A stretch of DNA of 64,000 nucleotides from Ehretia macrophylla (GCA_037974665.1 CM075768.1:59414316-59478315), one strand, 5' to 3'; shown: positions 48,557 to 61,955, counted from the first letter of the stretch. Made by a program: numbers and translations. The notes: generated by a model not told the origin, from the sequence alone.

Positions 48557-50125
48557 GTTATAACTTGAATTTAGGTGTCTAGGGTGTGAATTAGATGTTG
48601 GTGCTGAATCTCTGCTACTATAAGATTTTCAGGTATCCCCCAAGTAACGAATAGAGACTCACAAAAATGAGGGTGACTCGACCAAATAATAAGGTCATCT
48701 CTTACTAGAGATTATGCTATTTATGATTTGAGATAAGGTCTCTTCGTGCAATATATATATCAGCGAATTTGCTTGTCATGACTTGTGATGATGATCAAGA
48801 AAATGTTTGGAGACTATTTATTGCCGATTACGGAAGTTTAATTATTCTCATGAATAATTTTCTAATGAGACTTAGTCGATCGATTAGTTAAAATTACTAC
48901 TTTTTGATGCAAAGATCATTAGTTTCCTTTCCAATATTCTCAAGAATGATTATTTTGTTAATGATAAAAAAGAAAAGAATACACTGATTAGTATTATGAT
49001 GAACATGAATTACATTTTCATGTGAACGAGAAAAAAAATTAATTATACTTTACCCTCTTGAAAATTTCAGATTGAGGATATTTAACCTTCCTCCTCTATT
49101 TCTTTTGCCAATGATCAAAAGAAAATAGTACTATTCCTTTGCCCACTTAATTATTCTCTTCAAGCAAAACTAGATCATGGGATGACCAAAATCATCTTCA
49201 AATTTGTTTTTTTTTTTTTTTTTTTGTTTCCATTAATTTTTTTTTTTTTTTTGTTTCACTTTCCCTTTCTTTCTTCTCCGTTTCTTCTCTAATCCTCAAT
49301 AGTAAAGATAGCTTGCTCTTAAATAACAACTTTGAGTAACACAAACAAAACTGCTAATTGAATAAATTAGAAGCTTTGTTTAACTACTTAAGCCAATACA
49401 AATATAAGGATAACTTGTATTCACATCTTTTTTGGACCAACAATGTCAACAGGATGCCATCTTGTTTGTGTACTTATAGTTGCAATCAAATGCAAAGCAT
49501 CATAATCTTGCAACTTACAAAAGACAAGGCTTTTCACATGTGATTCATCTAATCTGACATATGACAATCATAAGTAATGCATGTAATTTTGTTGTAGGGG
49601 TAGATATAGGTAGAGAAGCGGAAAAGGAGAAAAAGAAATAAAACAAAAAGAAGAAAATGAAAAAAAAAAGAAACTAAAATTTCATCAAATAGCAAAAGGC
49701 AAAAAAATAAAATGACCTTTCTTAGTGTCACACACTAAGTTCATAAACTTTAGGGGCAAAAAGTTAAATTAACCAAAAAGACAATGACATTTCTTAGTAT
49801 CACACACTCCAACAAAAAAAGAAAAAAAAGGCAAAAATCCATTTTGGAGGGAAACCCTAAAATTTTCAAAATTCGGACAAGCCACAGCAAAACACGTCAT
49901 CCACCTTACACATTCCCCCACAAATCATTTAAAAATTATTACAAAACAAAAACATTACAAAACTATTCCTCAAAATCAAATTTTCAACGCCCCTCTTTCC
50001 ATTATTAATTCACCCCTAATTAATAATAATAATTAAAAAAATCAACAATAATATTAATTACCTCTTCCTACCTCCTCATCGTTTTCTCCGACGTCGTCTC
50101 ATCACATTTCATTTCTTACAGATAT

Positions 50126-50146
50126 ATACATACATACATACATACA
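50126..50146. repeat. (TACA)n microsatellite in a 5' UTR
   Basis: A tetranucleotide run about 60 bp before the start codon of the NAIP-like gene. Its position suggests it lies in the leader or core promoter. Confidence 0.8.
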
Positions 50147-50201
50147 CATAGAGATATTTTGTGTATAGAAATTAGGGTTTTTTTTTTTGTGAAATTTGGG
50201 G

Positions 50202-53200
50202 ATGTCGCAGAGCAGCGGGAGTGTGGGCCCGGACTTTGATTTGCCGGATGAGGTGTTATCGGTGATACCAACGGACCCGTACGACCAGTTGGATCTGGCG
50301 CGTAAGATCACGTCCATGGCGATCGCGTCGCGCGTGACGAAGCTCGAGGCTGAGGTCGGCCGTTTGCGGCAGAAGCTTCACGACAAGGACCGCGTCGTCG
50401 TTGAGCTTGAAGATAAACTGTCTCAGCTCCAACAAGCCTTCCATGAAGCTGACTTGCGCTTGAAAATCACGCTTGAAGATAATGTATATGCACGCATTAA
50501 TGTTTATTTATTTATTTATTGTTTTAGTTATGCATACTTTTTTAGAAATGTTTTTTTTTTTTATTTTAAAAGAAAAGAGTAATAATCGTTTTATAGGATA
50601 ATGTATACAAATATGTGTGTTTGTGTGTGTGTGTGTATTAAAATGCATACTTTTGTAAAATTTGGCTTTTTTTAAGGAATAATTTTGTTATAGGATAATA
50701 ATTGGAAGTCTTTTTAATTATATTTCTTGATTTTGTTTTTGGGGATTGAAGATGAAGCTGGCGAAGGAGAGAGATTCTATGGCGTTGACTGCTAAGAAGC
50801 TAAGTCGTGATTTGGCGAAGGTAAAATTGAAGTTTTCTAATATTTGTGTTTTTAAAAATCGAGATAATTGTGTTTTTTAGTTAATTTTTTTGTTGAATTT
50901 GGGTTCTTATCTCATATAATGATGCTGTTGCTGCTAAAAGTTGAAACTTTTTTGATGCGCAATTGTGTCTGGAATTGTTCAGATAATTTGTTAATATTTA
51001 TGTAGTTGTATTACAAACGATATTACACTTTTTATTTTATTGTTTTGGCTAGCGTTGAGAAAGATTTTCATAAAGGGATTGAGGTAATGTCAATTTAAAA
51101 TATGTGATATTGTAGGGGAATTAGAATTGCAGTCTTGGAATTTGTAGAATGGTAAAAAACGTGACAATTGTGTAATTTAGTACATGAAGTGAATTTTTAG
51201 AGGTGGCTTGGTTCCGTGAACAAGCTATTTCAGCAAATCCCCAATGAACGAGATGGTTAACAATTATTTTGTTGGGCTACCTTGAAGTTCGACAGTTTTA
51301 CTATCTGCATGAATGTTGCCATCTCAAAGATAATAGTAGCAGGGAGTAACATTGAGGTGGAAGCTACTATGTTTGTAAGGGTTTAAGCTAAAAGATACTT
51401 GAACTTTGATCTTTACGACCCTGTCCTAGAAATTACTTCTGCGGTTGCTGCCAGGGGTGGGGATGATGTTATCAATTTTCACTCTCCTTTGTTTCTTTCA
51501 GTTCCCTTCATTGATCATAATTCAGGGAATGTGGAGGCAGTCTTGCGGTTTCAGAACATCCTCTTTAGGATCATATCAATCGGTGAATTAGAAAACACAA
51601 ACCTCGCAGCTGCACTCAAAGTTTCATCTTGTACTTGAATGCTAGTGGAAGAACAAAAAATGTTGTCTTGTGTGACTGTCTGGTTAGGTACTTTTATGGT
51701 ACTATAATGAATTATCTTTCGTGATCTAGTATCCTTATTCATATGGAGCAGTACTTGGATTACTTTCCTGTTATTATGATTGTACAAGTGCGAAAATACT
51801 TCTCTGACTTTTGGCTAAGGTCAATCTGAATATTCTGAAGTTCATTCAACCTTTCCAGTGACCTTCATCTAGGTAATAGTTGTTTGTCTTTAGATTAAGC
51901 AATTTTGCTCTTTCTAGCAACGTTAGTCTTGAAAATGACTACGCAGAATAATGCAAAGAGGCATCATGCATTGTGGTGTTTACCTGCTTAGATCCTGTAA
52001 CTTTATGTGCTATTTATTTTGGTGCGCCACCTTACTAGAGCTGTTTTGACAGTTGGAGACATTCAAGCGGCAACTGATGCAGTCTCTCAATGATGACAGT
52101 CCATCTGTAAGATTGCTTTACCATGTGTTGTTCTGCACTTTATAACTCGATTTTGTAGTCACTCTCTCTTAAATTTTTTAAACACAATTTCATTTTGGAC
52201 ACTAATCAACAAAATATTTCTGTCTTTGTCAGCCAGCTGAAACTGTTGATATTGGCACTTATGATCAATCAGCTCCCAAAGACCATGCTGCAAAGGGTAA
52301 TTTTATTTTGATTTCTTAAATGTATTTATTCAATTCCTTCACGTTAGAGTGTTTGTTTTGCATCATGAGAACTGTATTTTGGTGTTTTGGTTCTCATTTG
52401 CTGCTGTTTTGAATGACTCTGTTCTGCAGAGAAGGCAAATGGTTACATGACACGACATTCTCTCAAGGGGTCAATGGATGGTTCTAGCATCACAGATGAT
52501 GGTATCTGTAATTGATTTTTCATCTTCAACTATATTTGCTCAATACCTTATTTTTGTACTGATAATATCTTTTGCCTTCCTTTTCATCTTTTTCCGAATT
52601 ATAGCCTCAAGACAAGCTGGACAAAGATATTCGATTACACAATATATAACACCACGGCTTACTCCAACTGGAACTCCTAAGGTGATATCAGCTAGCATTT
52701 CCCCTCGAGGTTATTCTGCTGCTGGATCACCTCAGAGAACCTCTGGCACTGCCTCCCCAATAAAAGGACAATATGAAGGAGGGGGATCACTTTCGTCTTG
52801 GTACCCGTCAAGTCAGCAGTCATCAGCAGCAAATTCTCCTCCTCGTGGACACCCCATGACAGGTTGGTAAAATATGTTGCAACTGAAATATTAAATTTGC
52901 TGACAGTTATTTGCTTGGTGGTGGATGTCTTATACCTGTTAATATGTCCTTGTATGACAAGCAGAGGAGTCGGTTGGTTTCTTCAGTGACGTAGTCTCTC
53001 GTTATTGATTTACCTACAAGCTAACTTTTGCATGTAATATCCTCATAAACAATTAAAGTTCTTGCTAATATGTTTTCTTTACTTATGTCCTTCGAAATTT
53101 AAAGCTCGTACTCCACGGATTGATGGCAAGGAATTCTTCCGTCAAGCAAGGTGAATATGCATTTCCAGTTCTTACTAATTTTGTGATTAGTTTCTCACTT

Positions 53201-53519
53201 TGAGGGACTTTTACCTCACTGTTTGTGTATGTGATATTCCAGGAGCCGTCTATCATATGAACAGTTCAGCGCCTTTCTGGCTAACATAAAGGAATTAAAT
53301 GCTCAAAGGCAATCCCGTGAGGTGATCAGCTAATAGTTTCTTAACTAAATACAACTTTTGTTGTGCATATTAACTGTCGTCTGCTGTTGACTAACAGAGT
53401 TCTTCCTACCCCTCCGTTTCTTGTAGGAAACTTTGAGAAAAGCAGAAGAGATCTTCGGGATTGATAACAAAGATCTTTATCTCTTGTTTCAAAGTTTGCT
53501 TAATCGTAATGTACACTAA
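50202..53519 (+). CDS. At4g15545/NAIP-family coiled-coil protein
   Basis: Nine exons keep phase: 50202-50483, 50752-50820, 52053-52106, 52233-52296, 52430-52501, 52605-52862, 53105-53150, 53243-53321 and 53427-53519 (TAA), giving 338 residues, almost the length of Arabidopsis At4g15545. The N-terminus has SVIPTDPYDQLDLARKITSM, then a coiled coil (VTKLEAEVGRLRQKLHDKD ... ELEDKLSQLQQAFHEAD) continued by KLAKERDSMALTAKKL and LETFKRQLMQSL. The middle is Ser/Thr/Pro-rich with repeated S/T-P motifs (PRLTPTGTP, ISPRGYSAAGSP, NSPPRG), probable phosphosites. The conserved C-terminal block holds FFRQARSRLSYEQFSAFLAN, IKELNAQRQ and the end AEEIFG..NKDLYLLFQSLL. Arabidopsis members At4g15545 and At1g16520 are reported as NAI2-interacting proteins of ER bodies and related ER structures. 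The biochemical role is unknown. Confidence 0.9.
50611..50637. repeat. (GT)n microsatellite
   Basis: The run lies in the first intron of the NAIP-like gene. Confidence 0.8.
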
Positions 53520-55125
53520 GAGTATCATTGGCGGAAATAATTTGCAAATTAGAGGTATCTCTAATTCCAATTTACTTTTGTAAATCATTGCAAGTTTTGA
53601 AACTTTCATCTTCACATTCTTCTCCTTTATTTTCATTGTAGCAAGTCATCCAACAAAACCATTGTGTCAAAAACAATCTCTATGATCTCAATTCAAGTTC
53701 ATCAAAGTGAGTGATTGCTATAAGTTCTTTTCCCTGCCGGAAATTTGTCGAAATGCATCGAAGTGGACTTTGACCATTTAGTGCTTCAGCAAAGAAGAGG
53801 ATAATGTGACTACTTGTGATTGTTCTCGTATTATTTGGGCCATTAGGTGGAGTCAGTTGTGTCTGTTATTTATTCTGGCGTGTGGTGTAAATAATTATGT
53901 TTTCCCACTGCCTGTAGCCCTAGTGTAAGAAACTGTTGGATGTCACTTGATGTGCTTTAAGAAGAATTTTGTTTCAATGCTTCTGATGATTCATTCTCTC
54001 TCTCTCAGTCAAGCTAATTTGTTTTCAAAGGGTCACACTATAAAACGTGTTGTGAGCCTCACATTTATTTGTGGAATGTGCACCCACGTGTTGGTGGGGT
54101 CCATGGTTCTGTGAGAGGGATGTTGATGTCTCTCCGTTTTTTAGCAAATTCCGTTTTGAAACCAATAAATTTGTATATTGTGCAGTTGAATCCTCCATGT
54201 GGATGGATATATTAGCTTTTGCTTTTCCAAGATGGTTCTAATGGTGAAAAACTATCTAAAATATTTTATTATAATTGCATAAATAATTCACTATTATTGG
54301 ATCTTTCTTATATGTTATAATGTTATGGAGATATCTAACTCCAAATTTTAGAGCTCAAACAAATTTGCTTGTATTTCTATGCTGACAACATGATAAGCCA
54401 AACTTAAAGAGAAAGGATCAATTTTTTCTGATCCTTTATTTTTGTTGTTTTTCTATGCTGACAACATGATAAAGATAGCTCTAGCAAAATCTAATTGTTA
54501 ATGGTAAAAAGTCTGCTAAAATTTAAATCTTGGCCATACATCAAAGCAACAAACAAGGAACAAAAATGCTAAAATTACAGATTTAACTCCTTTATTCAAC
54601 TAAATTAAAGTTATTCATGTAATAACAATATTATAGACTATAGAGATAGCTCTTAGTCGCAAATATATTTTATTAAAAAATAAATTAATTTTATAATTGT
54701 ACGATTGTCAAATCATTAGGCGAAACCATCAATTTTTTATAAAAAAAAATTATATTTAGATTGTCAATCACAAATTTAGTCCGACACCAATAGCAATAAT
54801 TGTTTGAAATTGTGAATGTATTGAAATAGTACACTAGAAAAAAAAGTAGAGTAAAACTTAAAATAAATTGAATTGAAATACTTAGACATGATGTTATGTC
54901 TATGAGGCTAGCAACGGAGGAGACATTGACAGAAATGAAAGATACTGTTAAATTCATATAGTCGACTCTAGTTGAGAATAAGATTTGGTTTAATTTCGGT
55001 TACGAGAATGTAGCCTAAAATTACAAAAGCGCCCTTGACGGAAGCAGGACCCCTTCATTGTTGGACCCCTAACTAGAGCAGATAAGAAAAGGCAAGAGGG
55101 AAAGAAGAGAAGAGAGAAAAAAGCA
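53520..55125. other. Intergenic region between the NAIP-like gene and TyrRS
   Basis: The first ~500 bp are probably 3' UTR of the NAIP-like gene. The remainder is AT-rich. The last 100 bp before the TyrRS start are purine-rich (GAAAGAAGAGAAGAGAG), typical of plant leaders. No other gene is visible. Confidence 0.55.
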
Positions 55126-56673
55126 ATGGCGGCTGCTGCTAACACAAGTGTGGTAATAAGGAGCTTCCTTGTATTCAACAACGTTAACGTCGTTGTTAGC
55201 TGTCGTCAACGATTCTTCTCATCCTTTTTATTCCCAAAAAAGACCTCAACCTCAACCTCTGTTTTTCATCTCTGCCGTCGTATATTTTCTACTCAATCTT
55301 GGGCTCAACGAGCCCAAGCTGAAGATAATTCAAACCCATCTTCTTCTGGGCCCACCAGGCCCAATGTAGTGAACATCCTAGAAGAAAGAGGCTTACTCGA
55401 TTCCCTCACCAGCGAAACCCTAAGGTCCGCTGCCGACCAGCACCGTCGCCCGCCACTTAAAGTCTACTGTGGTTTCGACCCAACTGCTGAATCACTGCAC
55501 CTCGGCAACCTCCTTGGCCTAATCGTCCTCTCCTGGTTCCTCCGCTGCGGTCATTTAGTTGTCGCCCTAGTCGGCGGCGCCACCGCCCGTATCGGTGACC
55601 CTTCAGGCAAATCCCTCGAAAGGCCCGAACTTGATATACCCACTTTGGAAAAGAACACGGCGGGAATCTCCGCCACCATTTCTCGCATTCTGGGAACGAA
55701 GGACTCTTCTTGTTTCACCATTTTGAATAATTATGATTGGTGGAAAGATGTGACACTGCTTGATTTTTTGAAAAATGTGGGAAAATATGCGCGGGTCGGT
55801 ACTATGATGTCAAAAGAAAGTGTCCGTAGGAGATTAGAATCCGAGCAGGGAATGAGTTATACTGAGTTTACTTACCAGTTATTGCAGGGATATGATTTTC
55901 TGCATTTGTTCAAGACCGAAGGCGTTCGGGTTCAGACAGGTGGGAGTGATCAATGGGGGAATATTACTGCTGGCACGGAGCTCATTCGTAAGATAATTAA
56001 GAAAGAAGATGAGGATGGGGAAGAGGATGAGGACGAGGGAGTGTATGGACTTACATTCCCTCTTTTACTCAAGAGTGATGGTACTAAGTTTGGGAAGTCC
56101 GAGGATGGAGCTGTCTGGCTCTGTCCTTCCCTCTTGTCACCGTACAAGTTTTATCAGTATTTGTATTCTGTACCGGATTCTGATGTGGTTAGGTTTCTAA
56201 AGATTCTGACTTTTTTGAGCATGGAGGAGATTGGTGAGATAGAGAGGGAGATGAGTAGGCCGGACTATGTACCCAATACGGCCCAGCGCAGGTTGGCTGA
56301 AGAGGTTACGCGGTTTGTTCATGGGGAAGATGGCTTAAATGAGGCATTAAGAGCTACTGAGGCTTTGAGGCCTGGGGCTAGGACGAAATTAGACTCTAAG
56401 GTTATTGAAGGGATTGCTGAGGATGTTCCGTCTTGCGTGTTGGCTTATGATCAGGTTGTGAATGTCTCTGTTGTGGATGTTTCGGTTTATGCTGGTTTGT
56501 TTGATAGTAAATCAGCTGCTCGGCGTTTAGTTAAGCAAGGGGGACTTTACTTGAATAATACTAGAGTTGATAGTGAAGCCAAGAAGATTGAGGCTGATGA
56601 CATTGTTGATGGGAAACTTCTACTTCTATCTGCCGGAAAGAAGAACAAGATGGTTGTGAGATTATCCTCCTGA
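55126..56673 (+). CDS. Tyrosyl-tRNA synthetase, organellar (bacterial type)
   Basis: This enzyme charges tRNA-Tyr in chloroplasts and mitochondria. It is a single uninterrupted frame of 515 residues starting at ATGGCGGCTGCTGC. Residues 1 to about 75 are Ser/Arg-rich with few acids, a plausible dual targeting peptide. The bacterial TyrRS core follows: LKVYCGFDPTAESLHLGN with the HIGH-type site HLGN at 125-128, GGATARIGDPSGK at 150-162, YTEFTYQLLQGYDF, GGSDQWGNI at 272-280, and the KMSKS-type loop KFGKS at 321-325. An S4 RNA-binding domain closes the protein (SKSAARRLVKQGGLYLNN, residues about 455-510). An acidic insertion KKEDEDGEEDEDEG (292-305) between the ELIR helix and TFPLL is longer than in bacteria. 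Lack of introns and a bacterial-type sequence fit endosymbiotic origin. It resembles Arabidopsis At3g02660 (EMB2768). Confidence 0.96.
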   Translation: MAAAANTSVVIRSFLVFNNVNVVVSCRQRFFSSFLFPKKTSTSTSVFHLCRRIFSTQSWAQRAQAEDNSNPSSSGPTRPNVVNILEERGLLDSLTSETLRSAADQHRRPPLKVYCGFDPTAESLHLGNLLGLIVLSWFLRCGHLVVALVGGATARIGDPSGKSLERPELDIPTLEKNTAGISATISRILGTKDSSCFTILNNYDWWKDVTLLDFLKNVGKYARVGTMMSKESVRRRLESEQGMSYTEFTYQLLQGYDFLHLFKTEGVRVQTGGSDQWGNITAGTELIRKIIKKEDEDGEEDEDEGVYGLTFPLLLKSDGTKFGKSEDGAVWLCPSLLSPYKFYQYLYSVPDSDVVRFLKILTFLSMEEIGEIEREMSRPDYVPNTAQRRLAEEVTRFVHGEDGLNEALRATEALRPGARTKLDSKVIEGIAEDVPSCVLAYDQVVNVSVVDVSVYAGLFDSKSAARRLVKQGGLYLNNTRVDSEAKKIEADDIVDGKLLLLSAGKKNKMVVRLSS

Positions 56674-59600
56674 TTTTCGCTTGCTTCCATTAATTATTTT
56701 CCCATGTCATGTTTTTTGCAACAATTTTTTGGAATACAACAAATCTTTATAACTTCAGTAAATGGTTAACTCGAGTTTCTTACACACGCATCGGATTGTT
56801 CTGCCCTACCATTGATGCACTTGATGATTACACATTGATAATTTTAGGGAGCCCTGATAGCCATTACGGCTCACAAATGTTCTTATACATACAATTCAAT
56901 AGGCTCTTGTGATGTTATTCTGACATCAGTTTTAGTTTCATGGTTGGTTTTGCTAAGACTAATAATTTGATTGACTCGTATCTGTGTTACTATATTTAAG
57001 AAAAGGATCTCTTTTTGGTTCCTTTGCTGGTGACTAAAGTGACATAAATCTACCGGATAGGTCATGCTCTTTATTCAAGCATACATCACCTTGAAAATGA
57101 AGAAGCATTTTCTGGTCTAATATCACCTTGAAAAAGAAGCAGCGTAATAAATATATGTTATGAAGACTTGAACTATGAAGCCATATTTCACGGTAAGTAT
57201 GCCAGAATTATAGTAACACAGACAGAAGAGAGAGATCACAGATAGAATCGACTATGAAGGTGGCTGTTAGCTACATTGATGCTGAAATTCCTTCATTGTG
57301 ATTACCCTGGTGCTGTAGTCTTGCCTTACTGTTAGGCCGGAGATTCCTTTCTATGGTATAGGACTTGATGAAATACAATGACCTGCTAACACCTTAATTC
57401 TGAAATGATAAATATTAGCATCTGCATCTGTTTCTATTTGGATGAAAGGGTTGTCCGATCTTAACAACTCCTTAATCAAGCATTAGATGCTGTAAACTTG
57501 AAAGATGCTACATGTTTTATTCGTTCCTGCTCCGAGATTCATAGTGCTGGCTTAAACTCTAGACAATCTTTTTGCCGAATGGTCTCCATTCTCGTGATTG
57601 ACGGATTGAGTAAAACAGTAGCTGTGTCTTTGTATCTGGCTTGATAAGATGACCACTTGAAGTATGTCTAGCTTGGCTGGAGCTTTGTCCTGCAATGCAT
57701 CTGGTGGGCACAGGTGTAGAGATTCACATATAGCCGAAAAGTTTTAAAACGTTACAGTTGGTCATCCGTGCGTGTGGCCCACCTTCACAACTCAGGCCGA
57801 ATGGGTACTGTTGTAATGTTTTAAAGAGTTTCCTTTGGTTTCTTTAGTGCTTCTACTTCTGGGGAAATTCGACCTTCCATCTTCTTTCACATGCCGGGTT
57901 GTTAGGATCTCTGCTTGAATTTTGTTTCTTCTTTCACATGCCGGGTTGTTAGGATCTCTGCTTGAATTTTGTTTCTTCAATAGGATTTTTCACAAGGAGC
58001 CAGAAGAACCATCTCCAATCTTTTTCAGAAGTTGCACACTATTTTACTAAAAATTAAACGAAATGATCTTGTTATATTCCACTGTTCGAAAGTGATGTCT
58101 TGAGCAATCGGAGAAACACTTTGATAAACAAATTTGATTTTGACCGATTCAATTAAGGTATTAGTGCTTGTTCTCTTAGACAAGAAAGATGGCATTTGCT
58201 GAAGCCACCATTGAAGCTCCCAACAAGTTTCGGGTTGTATACGCCTATTGAAGATTGCTTTGTCAACATCAGACAAGATTATATAGCAGTGTTTATGTAA
58301 TGAGAAATTCATTCTAAACAATGTCATATTAGTCAAGTTAATTTAAGTTGTGTCGAATTGAATCAAAATTATTTACATAGTGTTTGGAAGTACTTGAGGT
58401 GTAGAATTCATTTAATTTATAAATGAATTTCGCGATGATTTGTATTTAAAATGAATTTTCTTGTTTGGAATTGCAAAACAGTATTAAGTCAATTATGTTA
58501 TTTGCAAATACAAATTGTGTTTGAAATACATGTGAAATTGGAATTAATACTTTTATTTTACTTAAATGTCCTTTTTATTATTTTGAAATTAGGTTTGTCA
58601 TAGGTTATCATCTCATCCTATTATTTATTATTGCTATTATCGTAAAATTGTCCAAAAAAAAGTACCCAAAAAAAAAACAAAGATTTTTTTTTATTAAAGT
58701 TAAACAATACAAAATAATTATAACATCAACCATCAATTCAAAATTACAAAATAAACTTAAATTTCACGTGACAAAATAACTTTAAATTCAACCATACATT
58801 TAATATGAAAAAATAATCGTAAGAGAAAGGATGAGAGAGGTTTTTATTTTTATTTTTATAGCCAATGCCTATCTCTTAAACCTAGAGGCAACTTTGTCCT
58901 TAGAAGTTGAGCAACAAATTTGAAAAACATGGATTTATAAATTCTACCTCTTAAGTAAGAATTTGGGTAAAGTATAAGGAAATTTAGGATTTGTATATCT
59001 TGAATTTCTAATTTTTTTTTAAAAGAGTGCTTTCAAACATCAAAAATCAGATTTGCAAATGAATTCCATAAAATTTTATGGAATTCATTTGTTCCAAATA
59101 GTCTATTAATGACTTTAATTACAACATCGCTTCCTGACATCACACAGCTAATTACCACTTTCTTAATCAGTTCATGACAATTATACAACTAAATATGTAC
59201 GTCAATATTACAACGAAATTCGAAAATTGCAAGAGATGAAAAAAAATAAATATCAATTCAGAAAAAAGAAAATGAAAAGTAAAGTAATAACTAGTAAACT
59301 CATGAGCATCTTTGGGCTAGTTTGGTATATTCCTTTCAAATTATCTAATGAGCCCTGAGCTCATTTGCTTTACCTTACAGGCCTATCTATTTCATTGGGC
59401 TTATTCTGCTCACTTCTTCTGTTTAAACTGTCCATCAACATGTTAACCTTAGCCCAATTGTGATGATTACGGACTTGAATCACAACTAATGGACGGGCTG
59501 CGTGAATAGTCCAAGACGTACCTAATCGAAAAAATGATATCAAATGCATTGGGCTTTTTGCTTTACTAAAAAATATACATTACGATATATATCCTCTCTA

Positions 59601-61078
59601 CCGATTTTTCTCTCGGATGAAATAAAAATTGAATTCATGTAACAGGAATTGAAAGACTTTCCGCAGCGCCTTTCGCCTCAACTAGAATATATAAGAGCCA
59701 TTTTCCTTCTTTTGAGAATCGATAAAACGTTGAACCTCATGCAACCACTAGACAAACATGATTAAGCTTTAGAATTCACTTAATCACTATATACGTTATT
59801 TTTGAGCTTATAAGCCCACTGTGCATGTTTGATAAATCAACTTATAGTTAACAAATTATCAAAAAAATCGTATTAGTTAACAAAAGCTATTCAAGAGGCT
59901 AACAGGTGGGATCATTATTGGATTTACTTGCATCTCTATTACAAGCGCTAATTCAGTCAAGAGTGATAAGGAGATAGAGGTTGCGAATTAAAAGCCTTTG
60001 CTTTATCCGTTCGTTCCAACCCTTGGGAGATCATTTTTTTTTAAATTTTATTATTATTTTTAATTTGAGAGAGGTTAAGTTGATGACTATATTCTACCAA
60101 CGACTCTAAGAAAGTCAATAGCGTGTGACATTTGAAGTTGTTGCTTATAGACCCAGAGATCGGGACGGATCATTCATTTGGACGCTTTTGTCTACTTCGT
60201 AATGTATATAGTTTTATCCCAAGACAATTACTGAAACAAAGAAATGATTTGTCCGATAATGTCTTAAAATTTCTGTCATATGATGTTAACAACTAATTCA
60301 CGAGTTGGATTTTGATCCTTTTGCTTCATGGCCCCGTTATAAATATGATGGATTTCCATCCTTTTCTAGTTACCAAACGAATATGATGTAATATGCACAC
60401 AAATAATTTAATAAATTAAAGAATCTGAATATAATGGTCAAATAATGACTTGTTATAATCAAATATTCTAATTAAGTTAGAATCACAATTTTAGCTTCTA
60501 TTATACTAAAAATAATAATAATAATTTCATACAAGTAATTGTTTAATGGCTAGATTTATTTTTTATTTTTTTTAATAAGTAAACATATTTTATTGATGGA
60601 AAAATAAGTAAAATACAAATTTTAAAAAACATTATCTCTCTTGTATATGTATAAGAGAATATAATTTCTGATCTACATTATATCTCTTGTATATGTATAA
60701 GTGATATTTCTTATGTTTTATATAGGGTTTTTGATTAACTTCTTAGTGAATATTAATTTCCTTTTCTAGAGCTCACAAACTGTTGAAATAGAGTACATAT
60801 ATGAGGGGAAGTTTATTAAGTTGTTGATTGTCTTGATCAAATTAGCTTCTTCTTAAAAACCTTACAAGCTACCACCATACCAAATGCTCCTCGTTGTAAA
60901 TACAAGAGATCATCTCGAAACCAATTCTCATTAGTAAAGGCTTATGCCTCCCTTGAACCGAAAAATTTAAAAGGAAAAAAACGGGGGTAGGGGGTGAGCT
61001 AGCTAGTTGAAAAGAAGCTCAAAATGAATTTCTTTTCTAAAGCATGTAAGCTATTCTATTCAAATTACAAAGAGTACT
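56674..61078. other. Gene-free region downstream of TyrRS
   Basis: It holds TyrRS 3' UTR, a perfect 47-bp tandem duplication (57881-57974), a possible hAT-like MITE (about 58378-59105, with GGAATTCATTT-type ends) and plain AT-rich DNA. A short repeat TATCTCTTGTATATGTATAAG occurs twice near 60640-60710. The only multi-codon frames are short and unrecognised. Confidence 0.5.
57881..57974. repeat. Perfect 47-bp tandem duplication
   Basis: CTTCTTTCACATGCCGGGTT starts copy 1 at 57881 and copy 2 at 57928. I see no mismatch between the two copies. Confidence 0.92.
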
Positions 61079-61939
61079 GTTAGCCAGAGATTAGGAGCGA
61101 TTTTCCATTATATTAATTGTCTTTATTTTTGGAAACACAAATCTTGATTGATGAAGCTTGTGCAGGATTTATCTTAAAAGGAAAACAATCAATTTGCTGC
61201 CCCTACGACTATGTCAAGCTGCTATTGTTAAGGCAAGAAAGATTCTGATTGAGCAAATCTTTGATTAGTCAAGATCTTTGAAGATTGACTCGGGATAGGA
61301 CTCCTACAAAGGCCAATAATATCCATGAAAGCTTGGAGCCCAAGTTGGTGGCACTCACACCTATATATACTGAGTATCTTGCAAGACTCAGTGTGTCACA
61401 GGTTGTGAAGAGCAGAGTCTAGGTCGTACAAGTACTGTAATGTGTTTCATAGAATCTGTCTGTGTCAAACGCTGTAGTGAGAGTTTATGTTAGCACTGTG
61501 AGTGAGCTGAGCGGTTTATTGTGATCACTTTACCTATTTGTTTCATTGTACATCCTTCGAGAGAAGGAGGTGAGTATTCGGGAGAATATGCAAAGTTGAG
61601 GGGATCTCGCTAGGTTGTAAATCCTTAGGTGGGTTAGATAGTCTAGGCGGTGAGGGTTACAAGGGAGTTGTCAATCACATAAGTCTGTTTACTATTGTAA
61701 CTATGAAAACATCTAGTGGATTGCCTATTTAGACCAGGAAGTGGTTACGTGATTTTTTTCTAGTTGGGTTTCTACGTTAAAATATTATGTGCCCTTTACT
61801 TACTGTCTTTCATTTGTTTCACTGTCTGAATTAAGCGTATCACTGTGATTGATTCACTTATCACTGTTGTTAATCTGCAAACGTGTTTAATTGTTTAAAC
61901 ACACAATCAAACACGAAGCTGGAAACCGGGTGTTTTCTA
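61079..61939 (+). repeat. Probable 5' LTR of a Ty1/copia element
   Basis: Inferred from position: it begins TGTTAGCCAGAG and ends just before a degenerate primer-binding site. It contains a TATA box (CTATATATAC, 61371-61380). The partner LTR is beyond the window, so the ends are not verified. No target duplication can be checked. Confidence 0.5.
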
Positions 61940-61955
61940 GTGATATCAAGAGCTA
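61940..61955 (+). other. Degenerate primer-binding site
   Basis: GTGATATCAAGAGCTAG resembles the TGGTATCAGAGC site complementary to initiator Met-tRNA, with one extra base and one change. Confidence 0.5.

Larger units (their letters stand above)
41072..50100. other. Gene-poor repeat region
   Basis: About 9 kb without a gene I can support. It contains a fold-back array of ~31-bp units (42150-42565), AT-rich MITE-like blocks around 43.1-44.0 and 47.0-47.5 kb, a 271-bp tandem duplication (48004-48556) and many A/T runs. A short stretch at 45410-45530 is open in more than one frame and looks non-repetitive, but I cannot assign it. Confidence 0.55.

Noticed and set aside
51399..51638. 79-codon + strand frame
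   Set aside because: It lies in the large second intron of the NAIP-like gene and matches nothing; the flanking splice sites already join in phase without it.
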